Position numbers and translations under genes: made by a program. From positions 5,022,001 through 5,086,000 of the forward strand of contig NZ_CP107918.1 of assembly GCF_036014195.1 (NCBI RefSeq): DNA of 64,000 nucleotides, read 5' to 3'. Shown piece after piece: positions 27,714 through 37,224 of the stretch; the stretch's first letter is position 1, and every line of letters starts with the position of its first letter. The notes beneath the pieces were generated by a model. The model was not told the origin of the DNA, made no database searches, and worked only from the letters and a program-made list of their open reading frames with translations. Source of the DNA: Streptomyces sp. NBC_00442. Lineage in GTDB: Bacteria; Actinomycetota; Actinomycetes; Streptomycetales; Streptomycetaceae.

Positions 27714-27907
27714 GCGCGGTTCCCCGCGCCCCTCGAAACCCCGGTCATCTGCGGACCGTGCCCGCTTCTCGCGCGGTTCCCCGCGCCCCTTGGAACCCCG
27801 CCTTCGTCCGCGGACCGTGGGCGGTTGCTCGCGCGGTTCCCCGCGCCCCTCAACCCGTTTTCGTCCGTCCACCGTGCGTGGCTGGGCGCGCGGTTCCCCG
27901 CGCCCCT
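27714..27907. repeat. Four copies of a 20-bp hairpin repeat
   Basis: GCGCGGTTCCCCGCGCCCCT occurs at 27714-27733, 27771-27790, 27831-27850 and 27888-27907, spaced 57, 60 and 57 bp. Each folds as GCGCGG-TTCC-CCGCGC. The spacers also resemble one another (GTCCGCGGACCGTG). The 384-bp gap 27672-28055 holds nothing else coding. This motif is familiar from Streptomyces intergenic regions, where it behaves like a dispersed stem-loop element. Confidence 0.9.
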
Positions 27908-28055
27908 TGTAGGGGACCCGGTGTCGAGCCCCGCGCCCGCCCGGGGGCCGCCCCTTTTCCGTCCGTCGCGTCCGGCGTCCGGACCGCCGGCCGGCCGGCG
28001 GCGGGCCGCATCCAGGGTGTGCGTGCGAAGATCCACCGATCGGCCTGGAGGTGCC

Positions 28056-28433
28056 GTGCCTGCCGTGCCCTCGCGGATGACATTGCGTGCCATCACTCTC
28101 GACTGCCCGGATCCGCCGGCTCTGGCGGCGTTCTATCAGCAGGCCACCGGCCTGGAGCCGCATCCGGCGTCCGATGCCGAATTCGCCGGTCTCACCTGTG
28201 AGGACGGGCTCTTCATCGGCTTCCAACGGGTCGACGACTACCGGGCTCCGCGCTGGCCCGAACAGTCCGTCCCGCAGCAGTTCCACTTCGACTTCGCGGT
28301 CGACGACCTGGACGAGGCCGAGGCCAGGCTCCTTGAGCTGGGCGCGGGCAAACCGGACCACCAGCCGAACGAGGGCAGATGGCGCGTCCTGACCGACCCG
28401 GCGGGGCATCCCTTCTGCCTGGTCAGGGGCTGA
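28056..28433 (+). CDS. VOC (glyoxalase/dioxygenase-fold) protein
   Basis: 125 residues from the GTG at 28056 with GGAGG four bases upstream; ATG 28077 is an alternative. One vicinal-oxygen-chelate unit pair: ITLDCPDPPALAAFYQQATGLE, then FHFDFAVDDLDEAEARLLELGA and a C-terminal VLTDPAGHPFCLVR, the last giving the usual metal-binding edge. Members include glyoxalases and fosfomycin/bleomycin resistance proteins; single-gene context gives no substrate. It follows the hairpin array and stands alone. Confidence 0.85.
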   Translation: MPAVPSRMTLRAITLDCPDPPALAAFYQQATGLEPHPASDAEFAGLTCEDGLFIGFQRVDDYRAPRWPEQSVPQQFHFDFAVDDLDEAEARLLELGAGKPDHQPNEGRWRVLTDPAGHPFCLVRG

Positions 28434-28515
28434 CCACCCCAACGGGCCGCTCCAGTAGCCCGCTTCAGCTGGCCGCCCCAACCGGGCGCCCCAACTCCCT
28501 TCCCCGCAGAGGGAG

Positions 28516-29454
28516 TCAACGCTCGTCCGGCCGCACCTGGATGTGGTCCGTCTCCAGCTCAAGGGCCACCCGGTGTTCCATGTTCAGGGCGCGCGTGTAC
28601 TCCGCCGGGAGTTGCAGGCGGCCCGCCCGGTCGAGCATCGCGTATTCGCGGGCCACCAGGGATTCCTCGCCCGTCAACTCGTCGATGTGGGTGCGGCGCA
28701 GCACCTCCGTCGAGGTGCGGCCGTCGCGGATGGCCACGGTGCGGCGGACCTCGCTCGCCACCGCCTGGTCATGGGTGACGATCACGATCGTCGTGCCCAG
28801 TTCCTCGTTGGCCCTGCGGAACGCCGCGAAGATCTGCTCGCCGGTCGCCGAGTCGAGTTCGCCCGTCGGCTCGTCGGCCAGCAGGACCGAGGGGCTGTTG
28901 GCGAGGGCCACCGCGATCGCGACGCGCTGTTGCTCGCCGCCCGACATCTGGTGGGGCCTTCGGTCGCGGCAGTGGGCGACCTCCAGCATGGTCAGGAGCG
29001 CGTCGGCCCGCTCGGCCTTCTTCCGCTTGGCGAGCTTGCCGCGCAACTGCATCGGCAGCGCCACGTTCTGCACCGCCGTGAGGTACGGCAGCAGGTTGCG
29101 GGCGGTCTGCTGCCATACGAAGCCCACCACGTCTCGGCGGTAGCCGAGCCGGGCCCGCGCGTCCATGGCGAGCAGGTCGCGGCCCGCCACCCTGGCCGCT
29201 CCGGCCGTCGGCACGTCGAGGCCCGCCAGGATGTTCATCAGCGTCGACTTGCCGCTGCCCGACGCACCGACCAGAGCCATCAACTCGCCCTCGGTCACCA
29301 GGAGATCGAGCCCCTGGAGGGCTTGCACCTCCACGCCGTCGGTGGTGAAGACGCGTACCAGCCGGTCGCAGGCGATCAGCGCGTCGTGGCCGTAGGCGGG
29401 CCGGTCGCGGTGGGCCGTCGCCCGGCGCTCCAGGTCTTCGAGCGATGTGGTCAT
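28516..29454 (-). CDS. ABC transporter ATPase (MacB/LolD type) with AbrB-like tail
   Basis: 312 residues. Walker A GASGSGKST, Q-loop VWQQTARNLL, signature MSGGEQQR and Walker B VLLADEPTGELDS define a LolD/MacB-type ATPase serving FtsX-like permeases. The last ~42 residues (DRAGRLQLPAEYTRAL...VALELETDHIQVRP) look like a SpoVT/AbrB swapped-hairpin domain, an unusual addition to a transporter ATPase. The ATG at 29454 overlaps the permease stop (ATGA on the minus strand). It is third in the operon behind two permease genes. Confidence 0.9.
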   Translation of the reverse strand: MTTSLEDLERRATAHRDRPAYGHDALIACDRLVRVFTTDGVEVQALQGLDLLVTEGELMALVGASGSGKSTLMNILAGLDVPTAGAARVAGRDLLAMDARARLGYRRDVVGFVWQQTARNLLPYLTAVQNVALPMQLRGKLAKRKKAERADALLTMLEVAHCRDRRPHQMSGGEQQRVAIAVALANSPSVLLADEPTGELDSATGEQIFAAFRRANEELGTTIVIVTHDQAVASEVRRTVAIRDGRTSTEVLRRTHIDELTGEESLVAREYAMLDRAGRLQLPAEYTRALNMEHRVALELETDHIQVRPDER

Positions 29455-32159
29455 CGAGCGTCTCCTGCCCTGAGTTCGGTGATGGATCCACGGCGGCCGC
29501 TCCACCAGGCCTGCGCCGCCGCGACGCCCGTCGCGAGGAGCAGCACGCACACGGCGGGCAGCACCAGCGACACCGGGTCCGCGCGCAGCTCGGAGCCGAC
29601 CGGCGCCAGACCGCTCGACGTGGCCAGGGCCAGGCCGGCCAGGTCGATGCCCGGGGCGAGCAGCGCGATCGACGCCCAGCCGGTGAGGGCGCCGCCCGCC
29701 GCCGCGAGGAAGGCCGACGGCAGCGATTCGAGGACGAGGAGCGTACGGCCCTGGCGGCGCGTGAGGCCCATGGTGCGTAGCCGCGCGAGCAGCGCGGAGC
29801 GTTCGGGGGCGCCGCGCAGCAGCGCGAGGAGCAGCGCGAGCGCGGCGTAGCCCGCGCCCGCCGCGACGGCCGCGCCGTAGATGCGCCCCGCACCCGTCTG
29901 GAGCGGGGAGTCGGTGAATTCCCGGCGTGCCTCGGACCGCAGCCGCGCGACCGCATGGCTGCCCGCGACGGTCTCGCGCAGCGCCTTGGCGTCGATGGAG
30001 CCGCCGCCGACGAGGAGCGAGGTGGGGGCCTGCGGGCCGAGGGGGGTCCGGTCGATCAGGAGGTAGTCGATGCCCGGTGCGGCCGCCGACACGTCCTGGG
30101 CCGCGCTCACGCGGACCGTCACGTCACGGCCGGCGACCCGCAGTTTCACCGGCCTCTCGCCGAGGCGCCCGGCGACGGAGGGCGAAGCGAGGGCGGGCAG
30201 GACGGCCGCCCCCGGGGTCGCCTTGAGCCGGGCCGCGTCGACACCGAGCGCGGTGCCGGAGGTCAGTCGGGCGTAGGAGTCGGGGTCCACCGCGGCGACC
30301 GCCACCTTGTCGCCGCCGGGCAGCGCGACCTCGTACTCGGTGTGCACCGGCGACACGCCCCGGACGCCCGGGACGCGCGCCACCCGGCCCGCCAGGTCCT
30401 TGGGCAGGGTCACGGCGTCGACGCGGGCGTCGGCGCCCGTCGCGTAGAGCGCGGCCCGGTCGCGCGCGTCGGCCGTGCCGGCCAGGACCGAGCCGCCGAA
30501 CGCGGCCGTGGAGAGCGCCGTGAGGAGGGCGAGCAGCGGCAGCGCGCCGCCGCCGGAGGCGCGCCCGGCGCGGGCGAGGGAGAGGAAGCCGACGACGCCG
30601 CGCAGCCGGGCCGCGGGCCGGGCCGCCCAGCGCAGCGGCAGCGGATGGAGCCGGATCAGGACCAGCGCGGCGATCACCCCGACGAGTACCGGAGCCGCAC
30701 TGATGAGCCCGTCGGCCGCGCCCGCCGTGGTGCCGCGGCGGCGCAGCGCGAACACCGCGCCCACCGCGAGCACGAGCAGCGTCAGCTCGGCCACCGTGCG
30801 CCGCGCGGAGGGCTTCTCCCTGACCAGGTCGGTGCGTTCGGCGGCCGAGCGGACCGAGCGGTGGGCCGCCGCCGCGCGCAGTGGCAGGGCGAGACAGCCG
30901 AGCACCGCGACCCCGCAGGCCGCGGCGAGCGCGGGGCCGAGCCGGCCGTTCGGCACGACGAGCACGGCGAGGAGCAGGCCGATTCCCGCGGCGGGGATCA
31001 CCACGACCGCGCTCTCCGCGAGCAGCCGCCCGGCGATCTGGCGCAGCGAGCCGCCGCGGGCGCGCAGCAGGGCGAGTTCGGCGGCGCGGCGGGCCGCGGC
31101 GAGTCCGCCCGCCATCAACAGCACCACCGCCGCGACGGTCGCGGTGCCGAATCCGGCCACCGCGACGACCGGACCGATCGAGTCGCGCATCGAGCCGTAG
31201 GCGGCGAGCACGTGGTCTAGCTCGGTGTAGACACTGGTGGAGAGCGCGAAGCGGGTACGGATCGACGACAGCGCGGGGCCGGCCTGAAGGCTCGCCACCG
31301 CGCCCTTCAGATCGTCCAGCCGGCGGGAGCTCAACTCGCCTGGTTTCGGAATGACTTGGGCGTACATCTCGGGTTTGCCGTTGGTGGCGAGCAGGATCGG
31401 CGCGGCGTCCGGCGCGAGCAGCAGACCGCCGTGCCAGAACTGCGGGGGGTCGCCACCGGAGGACGGGACGGGCTCCAGCTGGGGCGTGCGCAGGAACGGC
31501 TGGACGGACCAGTAGCCGGCCTGCGGCAGCAGCGGTTCCACGATGCCGGTCACCGTCAGGGCCAGCGGCGGGCGGCCGATTCCTTCGACGTGCAGCACCG
31601 AACCCGCCCTGATGCGCAGGGTCGCCGCGGTGGCCGCGGTGACGGCGACCTCGGCCGCGGCGGACTTCTGGCCGGCCCGCCCGGTGGGCAGCCGGCCCGT
31701 CACCAGCCGCGCGTGGCCCGCGAGGTCGGCCTGGGCGGCCACGGTGAACCGCGGCGCGAGCCCGCTGGGCCGGGGCAGATACGGCTCGTCGGACTCCAGG
31801 TTCTGGATGGTGCGCAGCCCGTACGCCGACTGGGAGAGGTCGGCGGCCAGCGGCGCCGGCACGTTCTGGACGACCGCGTCGAAGTGCTGCTTCAGCTCGG
31901 CCGGCGAGACCATCGCGGCCCGCCGGTCGTCGGACTCGGCGAGCCCCGGCGCGCCCGCGGTGAACTGGAGGGCGGTGCGGGCCGGCGAGGCCGTCGCCAC
32001 GGCCCGGCGCAGACCGTCGTCCTCGTACGTGTCGACGCCGCGCGGGTAGGCGGCGGACAGCCACGCCGTCATCAGGACCAGGAGGGCGAGGGCGGCCGCG
32101 GCGCCCGGGGCGGTCCGCAGGCGGGTGCGCACCCAGGGTGCGACGGCCTTGCCGGTCAT
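29451..32159 (-). CDS. FtsX-family ABC permease 1
   Basis: 902 residues. One N-terminal membrane helix, a large extracellular domain of ~280 residues, three helices, a second cluster of helices and an extracellular block, then three C-terminal helices (GAAVAAGAGYAALALLLALL region onward). This is the duplicated FtsX layout. It starts one base after the stop of the larger permease and overlaps the ATPase gene by four bases. Such complexes perform mechanical work on lipoproteins, peptides or wall enzymes rather than classical transport; the target here is unknown. Confidence 0.88.
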   Translation of the reverse strand: MTGKAVAPWVRTRLRTAPGAAAALALLVLMTAWLSAAYPRGVDTYEDDGLRRAVATASPARTALQFTAGAPGLAESDDRRAAMVSPAELKQHFDAVVQNVPAPLAADLSQSAYGLRTIQNLESDEPYLPRPSGLAPRFTVAAQADLAGHARLVTGRLPTGRAGQKSAAAEVAVTAATAATLRIRAGSVLHVEGIGRPPLALTVTGIVEPLLPQAGYWSVQPFLRTPQLEPVPSSGGDPPQFWHGGLLLAPDAAPILLATNGKPEMYAQVIPKPGELSSRRLDDLKGAVASLQAGPALSSIRTRFALSTSVYTELDHVLAAYGSMRDSIGPVVAVAGFGTATVAAVVLLMAGGLAAARRAAELALLRARGGSLRQIAGRLLAESAVVVIPAAGIGLLLAVLVVPNGRLGPALAAACGVAVLGCLALPLRAAAAHRSVRSAAERTDLVREKPSARRTVAELTLLVLAVGAVFALRRRGTTAGAADGLISAAPVLVGVIAALVLIRLHPLPLRWAARPAARLRGVVGFLSLARAGRASGGGALPLLALLTALSTAAFGGSVLAGTADARDRAALYATGADARVDAVTLPKDLAGRVARVPGVRGVSPVHTEYEVALPGGDKVAVAAVDPDSYARLTSGTALGVDAARLKATPGAAVLPALASPSVAGRLGERPVKLRVAGRDVTVRVSAAQDVSAAAPGIDYLLIDRTPLGPQAPTSLLVGGGSIDAKALRETVAGSHAVARLRSEARREFTDSPLQTGAGRIYGAAVAAGAGYAALALLLALLRGAPERSALLARLRTMGLTRRQGRTLLVLESLPSAFLAAAGGALTGWASIALLAPGIDLAGLALATSSGLAPVGSELRADPVSLVLPAVCVLLLATGVAAAQAWWSGRRGSITELRAGDAR

Positions 32160-32160
32160 G

Positions 32161-35100
32161 TCAGTTGCCCCCCTGGACGCGGAGTGTGACGGCGGGGTCG
32201 GCGCGCCGCAGCGCGATCGCCGCGACGATCAGGACCGGCACCGCGGCGACGCCGGCGAGCAGCAGCGCCACCTGGCCCGCGGGGAGTTCCACGACGACGC
32301 CCGGCACCGGCTGGGCGGCCTGATCGGTCAGGACGATCAGCGGCACCACGGCCCGGGTGAGGACTTCGCCCAGGACGAGCCCGGCCAGGAGCGCTATCGC
32401 GATGAGGACGCCCTGTTCGGCGGCGATCAGCCGGGCGAGCTGGCGGCGCGGGGTGCCGAGTGCGCGCAGCACGCCGAACTCCTGGCCCCGTTCGCGCAGC
32501 GATCCGGCCGCGCTCACCGAGAAGCCGACCGCCGCGAGCGCCGCCGCCACGAGCGACACGGCGGCGAGCGCCGACTGCGGGCCCGCACCCAGCGGGTCGT
32601 CGCGCAGTTGGCGTGCGATGTCCGTGCGGGACACGATCTGCGCCGGGTCGGTGTCGGGGCGCGCCTTGAGCGCGGCCGCGGCCTCGGCCGCGCGGCCGGG
32701 CGCGGTGGTCAGCCACCACTCGGTGGCGAGGAGCCCGGAGGCCGCGTCGGTGTGCTGGAGCACCTGGTTGGCGGCCCGCAGGTCGAGCAGGAGGCCGCCA
32801 CCGTCGGGGGCGGCGGTGGAGGTGGCGGCGGTGGAGGTGGCGGCGACCGGGGCCGCGCCGACCGTGCCGCTGCCGGTGGTGGGCAGCCGCTCGACGCGGG
32901 CCACGACCTCGACCTTCACGTTCCGGCCCGCGAGCGACACGTCGATGGTCTGGCCGACCTTGCTGCCGCTGGACGCCAGGAACCGGTCGTCGGCCACGGC
33001 GGCGGGCACCGGCGGCGCGGCCCGCGACGCGACGAGGCGGAGCGTGCGGACGGTGGGCTGGGGGCTGACGGTCGCCCAGGACGGCGCGGCGTCCTGGTCC
33101 TCGCTGCCCGCGGTCCAGCGGGCGGCGGGCGGCACGGCGACCGTACGGTCCGCGTCGCCGGCGCCGCGGGCGTGCAGACCGTCCAGGGCGATCCCGTGCG
33201 GCCCGTCCGCGCCGGGCGGCACCTGGAGGACGACGTCGAGGCCGGTCAGGAGCAGGGGCCCCGCGGGGTGTCCGGCGGGCCGGCCCGCGAAGGCGGACAG
33301 GTCGAGGTCGAGGCCGTGGGCCCGGCCGTCCGCGGGCAGCGGGCCGAGGCCGAACTGGTACCGCATCCCGTAGCGGTCCTCAAGGGTCGCCGTGACCGTG
33401 CCGGGCGGCGTGCCGGACGACGTGTCGCCGGTCAGCCGCGCGTCGAGGCGGATCCGCTCGGTGTCCACGGGGAAGGCGGCGCCCGGCGGGGCGTCCCGCT
33501 TCGGGGGGAGGAGGGCGAGCAGGTCGTGGCCCGAGCGGCCCGCGAGGTCCGGGCGCAGCAGGAAGCCGGCGGCGTCCCGGGTGTCGAGGGCGAGCACGGT
33601 GGCCGAGCGCCCGCCGCTCAGCGGCACCGACTCGCGGGCGGCGGGCGCGACGGCGGTGACGCCGGGGACCGTGTCGTAGGAGCCGGCCTGGCCGAAGGGG
33701 CTGATGGAGGAGCCGAACACCCGGATGTCGGTGCCCGCCCGGAAGTCGGCCTGGTCGCTCTGCGAACGGTTCCAGGTGGCCGACTGCCCGAGGGTGAGCA
33801 GGCCCATCGCGACCGCGAGGATCAGGAGGAGCACCGGTCCCGCGCCGCGCAGCGGGCGGCGGCTGAACTGCCAGCCCGCCAGCGCCATGGGCAGCCCGCG
33901 CCCGCCCGCGGCCCGCCGTTCGGCGAGCCGGGCCGCGGGCGGCAGCAGCCGCAGGACCAGGACGGTCCCGGCGAGCAGGGCCAGCGCGGGCGCCGCCACG
34001 AGCAGCGGATCGATGCCGAGGCCCCCCGCCGCGTCGGTGCTGATCGCGCCGGAGCCGGCGCCGGAATCCGGCCCGGAGGTCTGCCGGTCGAGCTGCCAGT
34101 AGGCGACCCCCGCGATCACGAGCAGCCCGATGTCGGCGCCGGCGCGGACCGGCGCGGGCAGCGCACCGGCCCGGCCGCCGCGGCGCAGGGGTCCCGCCGA
34201 GAGCGCGGGGGCCACCACCGCGGCCGCGCAGCCGAGCGCGACGAGCACGGCGACCAGCCACACCGTGGCGGTGACCGAGGTGTCCAGGTGCAGGCCGGCC
34301 CGCGCGAGCGCGCCCCGGCCGGCGAGCAGCCGGGTCAGCGGGCCCGCGAGCAGCGGGGCGACCAGCGCGGCCGGCACCGCGAGCAGCAGCGCCTCGACGG
34401 CGGCGAGCCAGGTGATCTGACGCCGCGATCCGCCGCGGGCGCGCAGGAGTTCGGTCTCGCCGGCGCGCTCGCTGCTCAGCAGCCGGGCGACCAGGAGCAG
34501 CGCGTACCCGGCGAGCAGCACCAGTTGGAGCGCCACGATCAGCAGGGTGGAGCGGGACACCAGCAGGGAGCGGTCCGCCTGGTCGAGGAGAGCCGGGAGC
34601 GACGTCTCCGCGGTGGCGCCGGTCCCGAACACGGGTTGTTTCACCAGGGACTTGGGTCCCTCGGTGGCGGCCGTCCGGAGCTTCGCGATCCGGCCGACGG
34701 TGATCGTGGAGAAGTCGGCGGAGGCCAGCCAGGCGCTCGGTCCCGCGCTGACCCGGCCGCCGTCGAGCACCGAGGAGTCGGCGAGCAGCGGCCCGTACGT
34801 CGTGAAGTCGAGCTTGCGCACGCCGCGGCCGCCGAGATCGTCGAGGCGCCAGTACGCGTCGGACACGTCGATCGCCCGGTAGACGCCGGTGATCCGCACG
34901 GTGACGCCCGGTCCGCCGAGCCGGTCGGTGAGGGCGAGCGTGGCGCCGGGGCGAAGGGAGAGCCGTCCGGCCGCGGATTCGGGCAGCGCCACCGGGATCT
35001 CGGCCCCGCGCCCGGCGTCCGGCGCGGCGGGCCAGCTGCCCGCGGTGAGACGGACCCGCGAGCGGTCGATCGCGGCGAGCAGGGTCAGGTCGGGGTTGCC

Positions 35101-35469
35101 CGCACGGGCGTACGCGGACTGCACCGAGCGCGGCAGGGCGTAGGGCCCGGATTGCGCCAACTCCCTTGTGGTGACGGGCAGTCCGTCGAAGACGGCGCGG
35201 GCGCCGGTGCGTACCGCGTCCGTCGCGGCCCTCCGCTGCTCCGGCTCGGCCTCGGACCGGACGACCAGGGCGGCCGGCGCGGCGCCGCGGGTGGCGAGCG
35301 TGTGGCGCAGCGCCGCGTCCGAGACCGATCCGGAGAACGAGGTCAGCGCCGCCAGGACCGAGGTCGTGAGCAGCACGGCGAGCAGCGCCGCCATGAGCAG
35401 CAAGCGGTGTGCGCGGACGCGCAGAAAGACAAACCCCGGCACACGGCCCCCCTCGGCCTTTTTGGGCAT
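32161..35469 (-). CDS. FtsX-family ABC permease 2 (large)
   Basis: 1102 residues, first gene of the three-gene ABC operon. An N-terminal helix (LLLMAALLAVLLTTSVLAAL) is followed by an extracellular domain, helix cluster, a second very large extracellular domain (~residues 560-900) and C-terminal helices, with FtsX-type repeats. Downstream permease and ATPase follow with 1-base spacing and a 4-base overlap. Two different permeases with one ATPase suggest a heterodimeric membrane unit. Start ATG 35469; the 190-bp gap upstream to 35660 holds the promoter. Confidence 0.87.
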   Translation of the reverse strand: MPKKAEGGRVPGFVFLRVRAHRLLLMAALLAVLLTTSVLAALTSFSGSVSDAALRHTLATRGAAPAALVVRSEAEPEQRRAATDAVRTGARAVFDGLPVTTRELAQSGPYALPRSVQSAYARAGNPDLTLLAAIDRSRVRLTAGSWPAAPDAGRGAEIPVALPESAAGRLSLRPGATLALTDRLGGPGVTVRITGVYRAIDVSDAYWRLDDLGGRGVRKLDFTTYGPLLADSSVLDGGRVSAGPSAWLASADFSTITVGRIAKLRTAATEGPKSLVKQPVFGTGATAETSLPALLDQADRSLLVSRSTLLIVALQLVLLAGYALLLVARLLSSERAGETELLRARGGSRRQITWLAAVEALLLAVPAALVAPLLAGPLTRLLAGRGALARAGLHLDTSVTATVWLVAVLVALGCAAAVVAPALSAGPLRRGGRAGALPAPVRAGADIGLLVIAGVAYWQLDRQTSGPDSGAGSGAISTDAAGGLGIDPLLVAAPALALLAGTVLVLRLLPPAARLAERRAAGGRGLPMALAGWQFSRRPLRGAGPVLLLILAVAMGLLTLGQSATWNRSQSDQADFRAGTDIRVFGSSISPFGQAGSYDTVPGVTAVAPAARESVPLSGGRSATVLALDTRDAAGFLLRPDLAGRSGHDLLALLPPKRDAPPGAAFPVDTERIRLDARLTGDTSSGTPPGTVTATLEDRYGMRYQFGLGPLPADGRAHGLDLDLSAFAGRPAGHPAGPLLLTGLDVVLQVPPGADGPHGIALDGLHARGAGDADRTVAVPPAARWTAGSEDQDAAPSWATVSPQPTVRTLRLVASRAAPPVPAAVADDRFLASSGSKVGQTIDVSLAGRNVKVEVVARVERLPTTGSGTVGAAPVAATSTAATSTAAPDGGGLLLDLRAANQVLQHTDAASGLLATEWWLTTAPGRAAEAAAALKARPDTDPAQIVSRTDIARQLRDDPLGAGPQSALAAVSLVAAALAAVGFSVSAAGSLRERGQEFGVLRALGTPRRQLARLIAAEQGVLIAIALLAGLVLGEVLTRAVVPLIVLTDQAAQPVPGVVVELPAGQVALLLAGVAAVPVLIVAAIALRRADPAVTLRVQGGN

Positions 35470-35659
35470 CCCCCCGGAATGTGTCCAGATGCTTTCAGGG
35501 GGCGCGGGGTCGTGGAAACCGCTTACAAGGCGTTCCTGCCCGATCGTGATCGGAATGCGACCACGGATGACCGAGTTCCGGTCGGAAGGGCAATCTTCGT
35601 GCGTGCTTTCGGGCAGCCGGGGCCTCGACCATGGCGGGCCCGGCCCCGGGAGGCGACCG

Positions 35660-36064
35660 TCAGCCCTCGGAGTTGACCATCGAAGCGGCCGCGTACGTCA
35701 GGTAGTTCCAGAGCGTCTGCTCGTGCTCGGGAGAGAGTCCCAGCTCGTCGACGGCCGTACGCATGTGACGCAGCCAGGCGTCGTGCGCGGCCCGGTCGAC
35801 CGTGAACGGCGCGTGCCGCATCCGCAGGCGCGGGTGCCCCCGGCCGTCGCTGTAGGTGCGCGGGCCGCCCCAGTACTGCATCAGGAACAGGGCGAGCCGC
35901 TCCTCGGCGGGGCCCAGGTCCTCCTCCGGATACATCGGGCGCAGCAGCGGGTCGTCGGCGACGCCCCGGTAGAAGAGGTGGACGAGCCGCCGGAAGGTCG
36001 CCTCGCCGCCGACCTGCTCGTAGAAGGTCTGCTCCTGGAGCGTGCCGCGCGGAATCTCGGTCAC
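35660..36064 (-). CDS. Truncated haemoglobin, group II (GlbO-like)
   Basis: 134 residues with the 2-on-2 globin pattern: FYEQVGGEATFRRLVHLFYRGV (Tyr32 in the B helix), YPEEDL, a proximal His84 in RMRHAPF, and Trp97 in DAWLRHM, typical of group II (O-type). These bind haem and O2 or detoxify NO and peroxide. GTG at 36064 is chosen because GAGG lies nine bases upstream; GTG 36073 would abut it. It is a single gene. Confidence 0.93.
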   Translation of the reverse strand: MTEIPRGTLQEQTFYEQVGGEATFRRLVHLFYRGVADDPLLRPMYPEEDLGPAEERLALFLMQYWGGPRTYSDGRGHPRLRMRHAPFTVDRAAHDAWLRHMRTAVDELGLSPEHEQTLWNYLTYAAASMVNSEG

Positions 36065-36221
36065 GTTGAACACCCTCGCAATGTCATTCGGGCCTGCCCC
36101 GGGACGCGGCCCGGGGTCCAGGGGCCGTCCCCCGGTGAATGCAGCACCCTTCCATGGTCTCAGACCGGCCGGCCGAGGACCGGGGGCGTAGGACCGCTCG
36201 CCCCGCGGGCTCCCGCGCCGC

Positions 36222-36255
36222 ACAGTGGAACCATGAGCACAGTGGAACCATGAGC
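36222..36255 (+). repeat. 17-bp tandem duplication over the methyltransferase start, with mini-ORF
   Basis: ACAGTGGAACCATGAGC occurs twice head to tail (36222-36238, 36239-36255). Each copy has an ATG. The first ATG (36233) opens a six-codon frame, MSTVEP, whose TGA (36251-36253) overlaps the second ATG (36250), the start of the methyltransferase gene. The duplication thereby creates a tiny leader peptide coupled to the main start. Confidence 0.85.
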
Positions 36256-37224
36256 GCGGACCTGGCACTGCGGCGGGCCCTGGTGCGGGAGATCGCGGCC
36301 GGCGGCGCACTCGCCGACCCGGCGCTGCGGGACGCCTTCGAGGACGTGCCGCGCCACCTGTTCGTGCCGTACTACTACGAGGGCGCGCCCGGCGGCCACA
36401 TACGGCTGTGGGGCGAGGACCCCGACCCCGCCCGGCGCGCCCACTGGCTGACCGGGGCCTACGCGGACGCCCCGCTGGGCACCCGGATGCGCGACGGCGA
36501 CCTGGTCTCCTCCAGCAGCCAGCCCTCCCTGATGGCCCGCATGCTGGAGGCCCTGGCGCTCAGGGACGGCGACCGGGTCCTGGAGATCGGCGCGGGCACC
36601 GGATACAACGCGGCGCTCCTGTGCCACCGTCTCGGCGACGCGAACGTGACCACCGTCGATCTGGAACCCGAGATCACCGAGGCCGCGCGGGCGCATCTGG
36701 CCGCCGCGGGACACCGGCCCGCCGTGATCACGGGGGACGGGGCGCGCGGCGCTCCCGCGCGCGCACCCTTCGACAAGATCGTGGCGACCTGCACGGTGGG
36801 CTCGGTGCCCCACGACTGGGTCGCGCAGTGCCGGCCCGACGCGCTCATCCTGACCCCGCTCGCGACCGGCCTCATCCGGCTGCGCGTGACGCGTCCGGGC
36901 CGCGCCGAGGGGCGCTTCCTGCACACCCCGGCCTACTTCGTGCCGTTGCGCGGCAGCGGCACGGGCGCCCTGCCGGGGCCGCCCGCGGAGGGGCCGGCCC
37001 GCGAGGCCGGGACGAACGAGCTGTTCCGCTTCCTGCTGCAGCTGACGGCGGGCGGCCTCGACCCGTACGAGGCGTACGAGCTGTGGCACCGCGAGGAGCG
37101 GCCGCGGCGCGAGCGGTTCGGGGTGACGGTCGAGGACGGCGCCCAGTGGGCGTGGCTCGACGATCCGCAGGGGCCGCACACCTGGCCCCTGCGGGGGGCG
37201 CCGTTCAGCCCCGGCGCACCGTGA
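36250..37224 (+). CDS. PCMT-like SAM-dependent methyltransferase
   Basis: 324 residues resembling protein-L-isoaspartate O-methyltransferase. N-terminal region VPRHLFVPYYYEG, substrate-side SSSSQPSLMARML, SAM motif I VLEIGAGTGYNAALL, then VTTVDLEP and FDKIVATCTVGSVPHDW. The C-terminal ~110 residues extend beyond plain PCMT. Family members repair isoaspartate or modify peptides. ATG 36250 follows the 17-bp duplication. Its last 20 bases overlap the convergent FHA gene. Confidence 0.85.
   Translation: MSADLALRRALVREIAAGGALADPALRDAFEDVPRHLFVPYYYEGAPGGHIRLWGEDPDPARRAHWLTGAYADAPLGTRMRDGDLVSSSSQPSLMARMLEALALRDGDRVLEIGAGTGYNAALLCHRLGDANVTTVDLEPEITEAARAHLAAAGHRPAVITGDGARGAPARAPFDKIVATCTVGSVPHDWVAQCRPDALILTPLATGLIRLRVTRPGRAEGRFLHTPAYFVPLRGSGTGALPGPPAEGPAREAGTNELFRFLLQLTAGGLDPYEAYELWHREERPRRERFGVTVEDGAQWAWLDDPQGPHTWPLRGAPFSPGAP

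Noticed and set aside
32125..35676. A plus-strand open frame of about 1180 codons opposite the large FtsX permease
   Set aside because: Arg/Gly/Glu-rich antisense shadow; the minus-strand frame has membrane helices and proper operon spacing.
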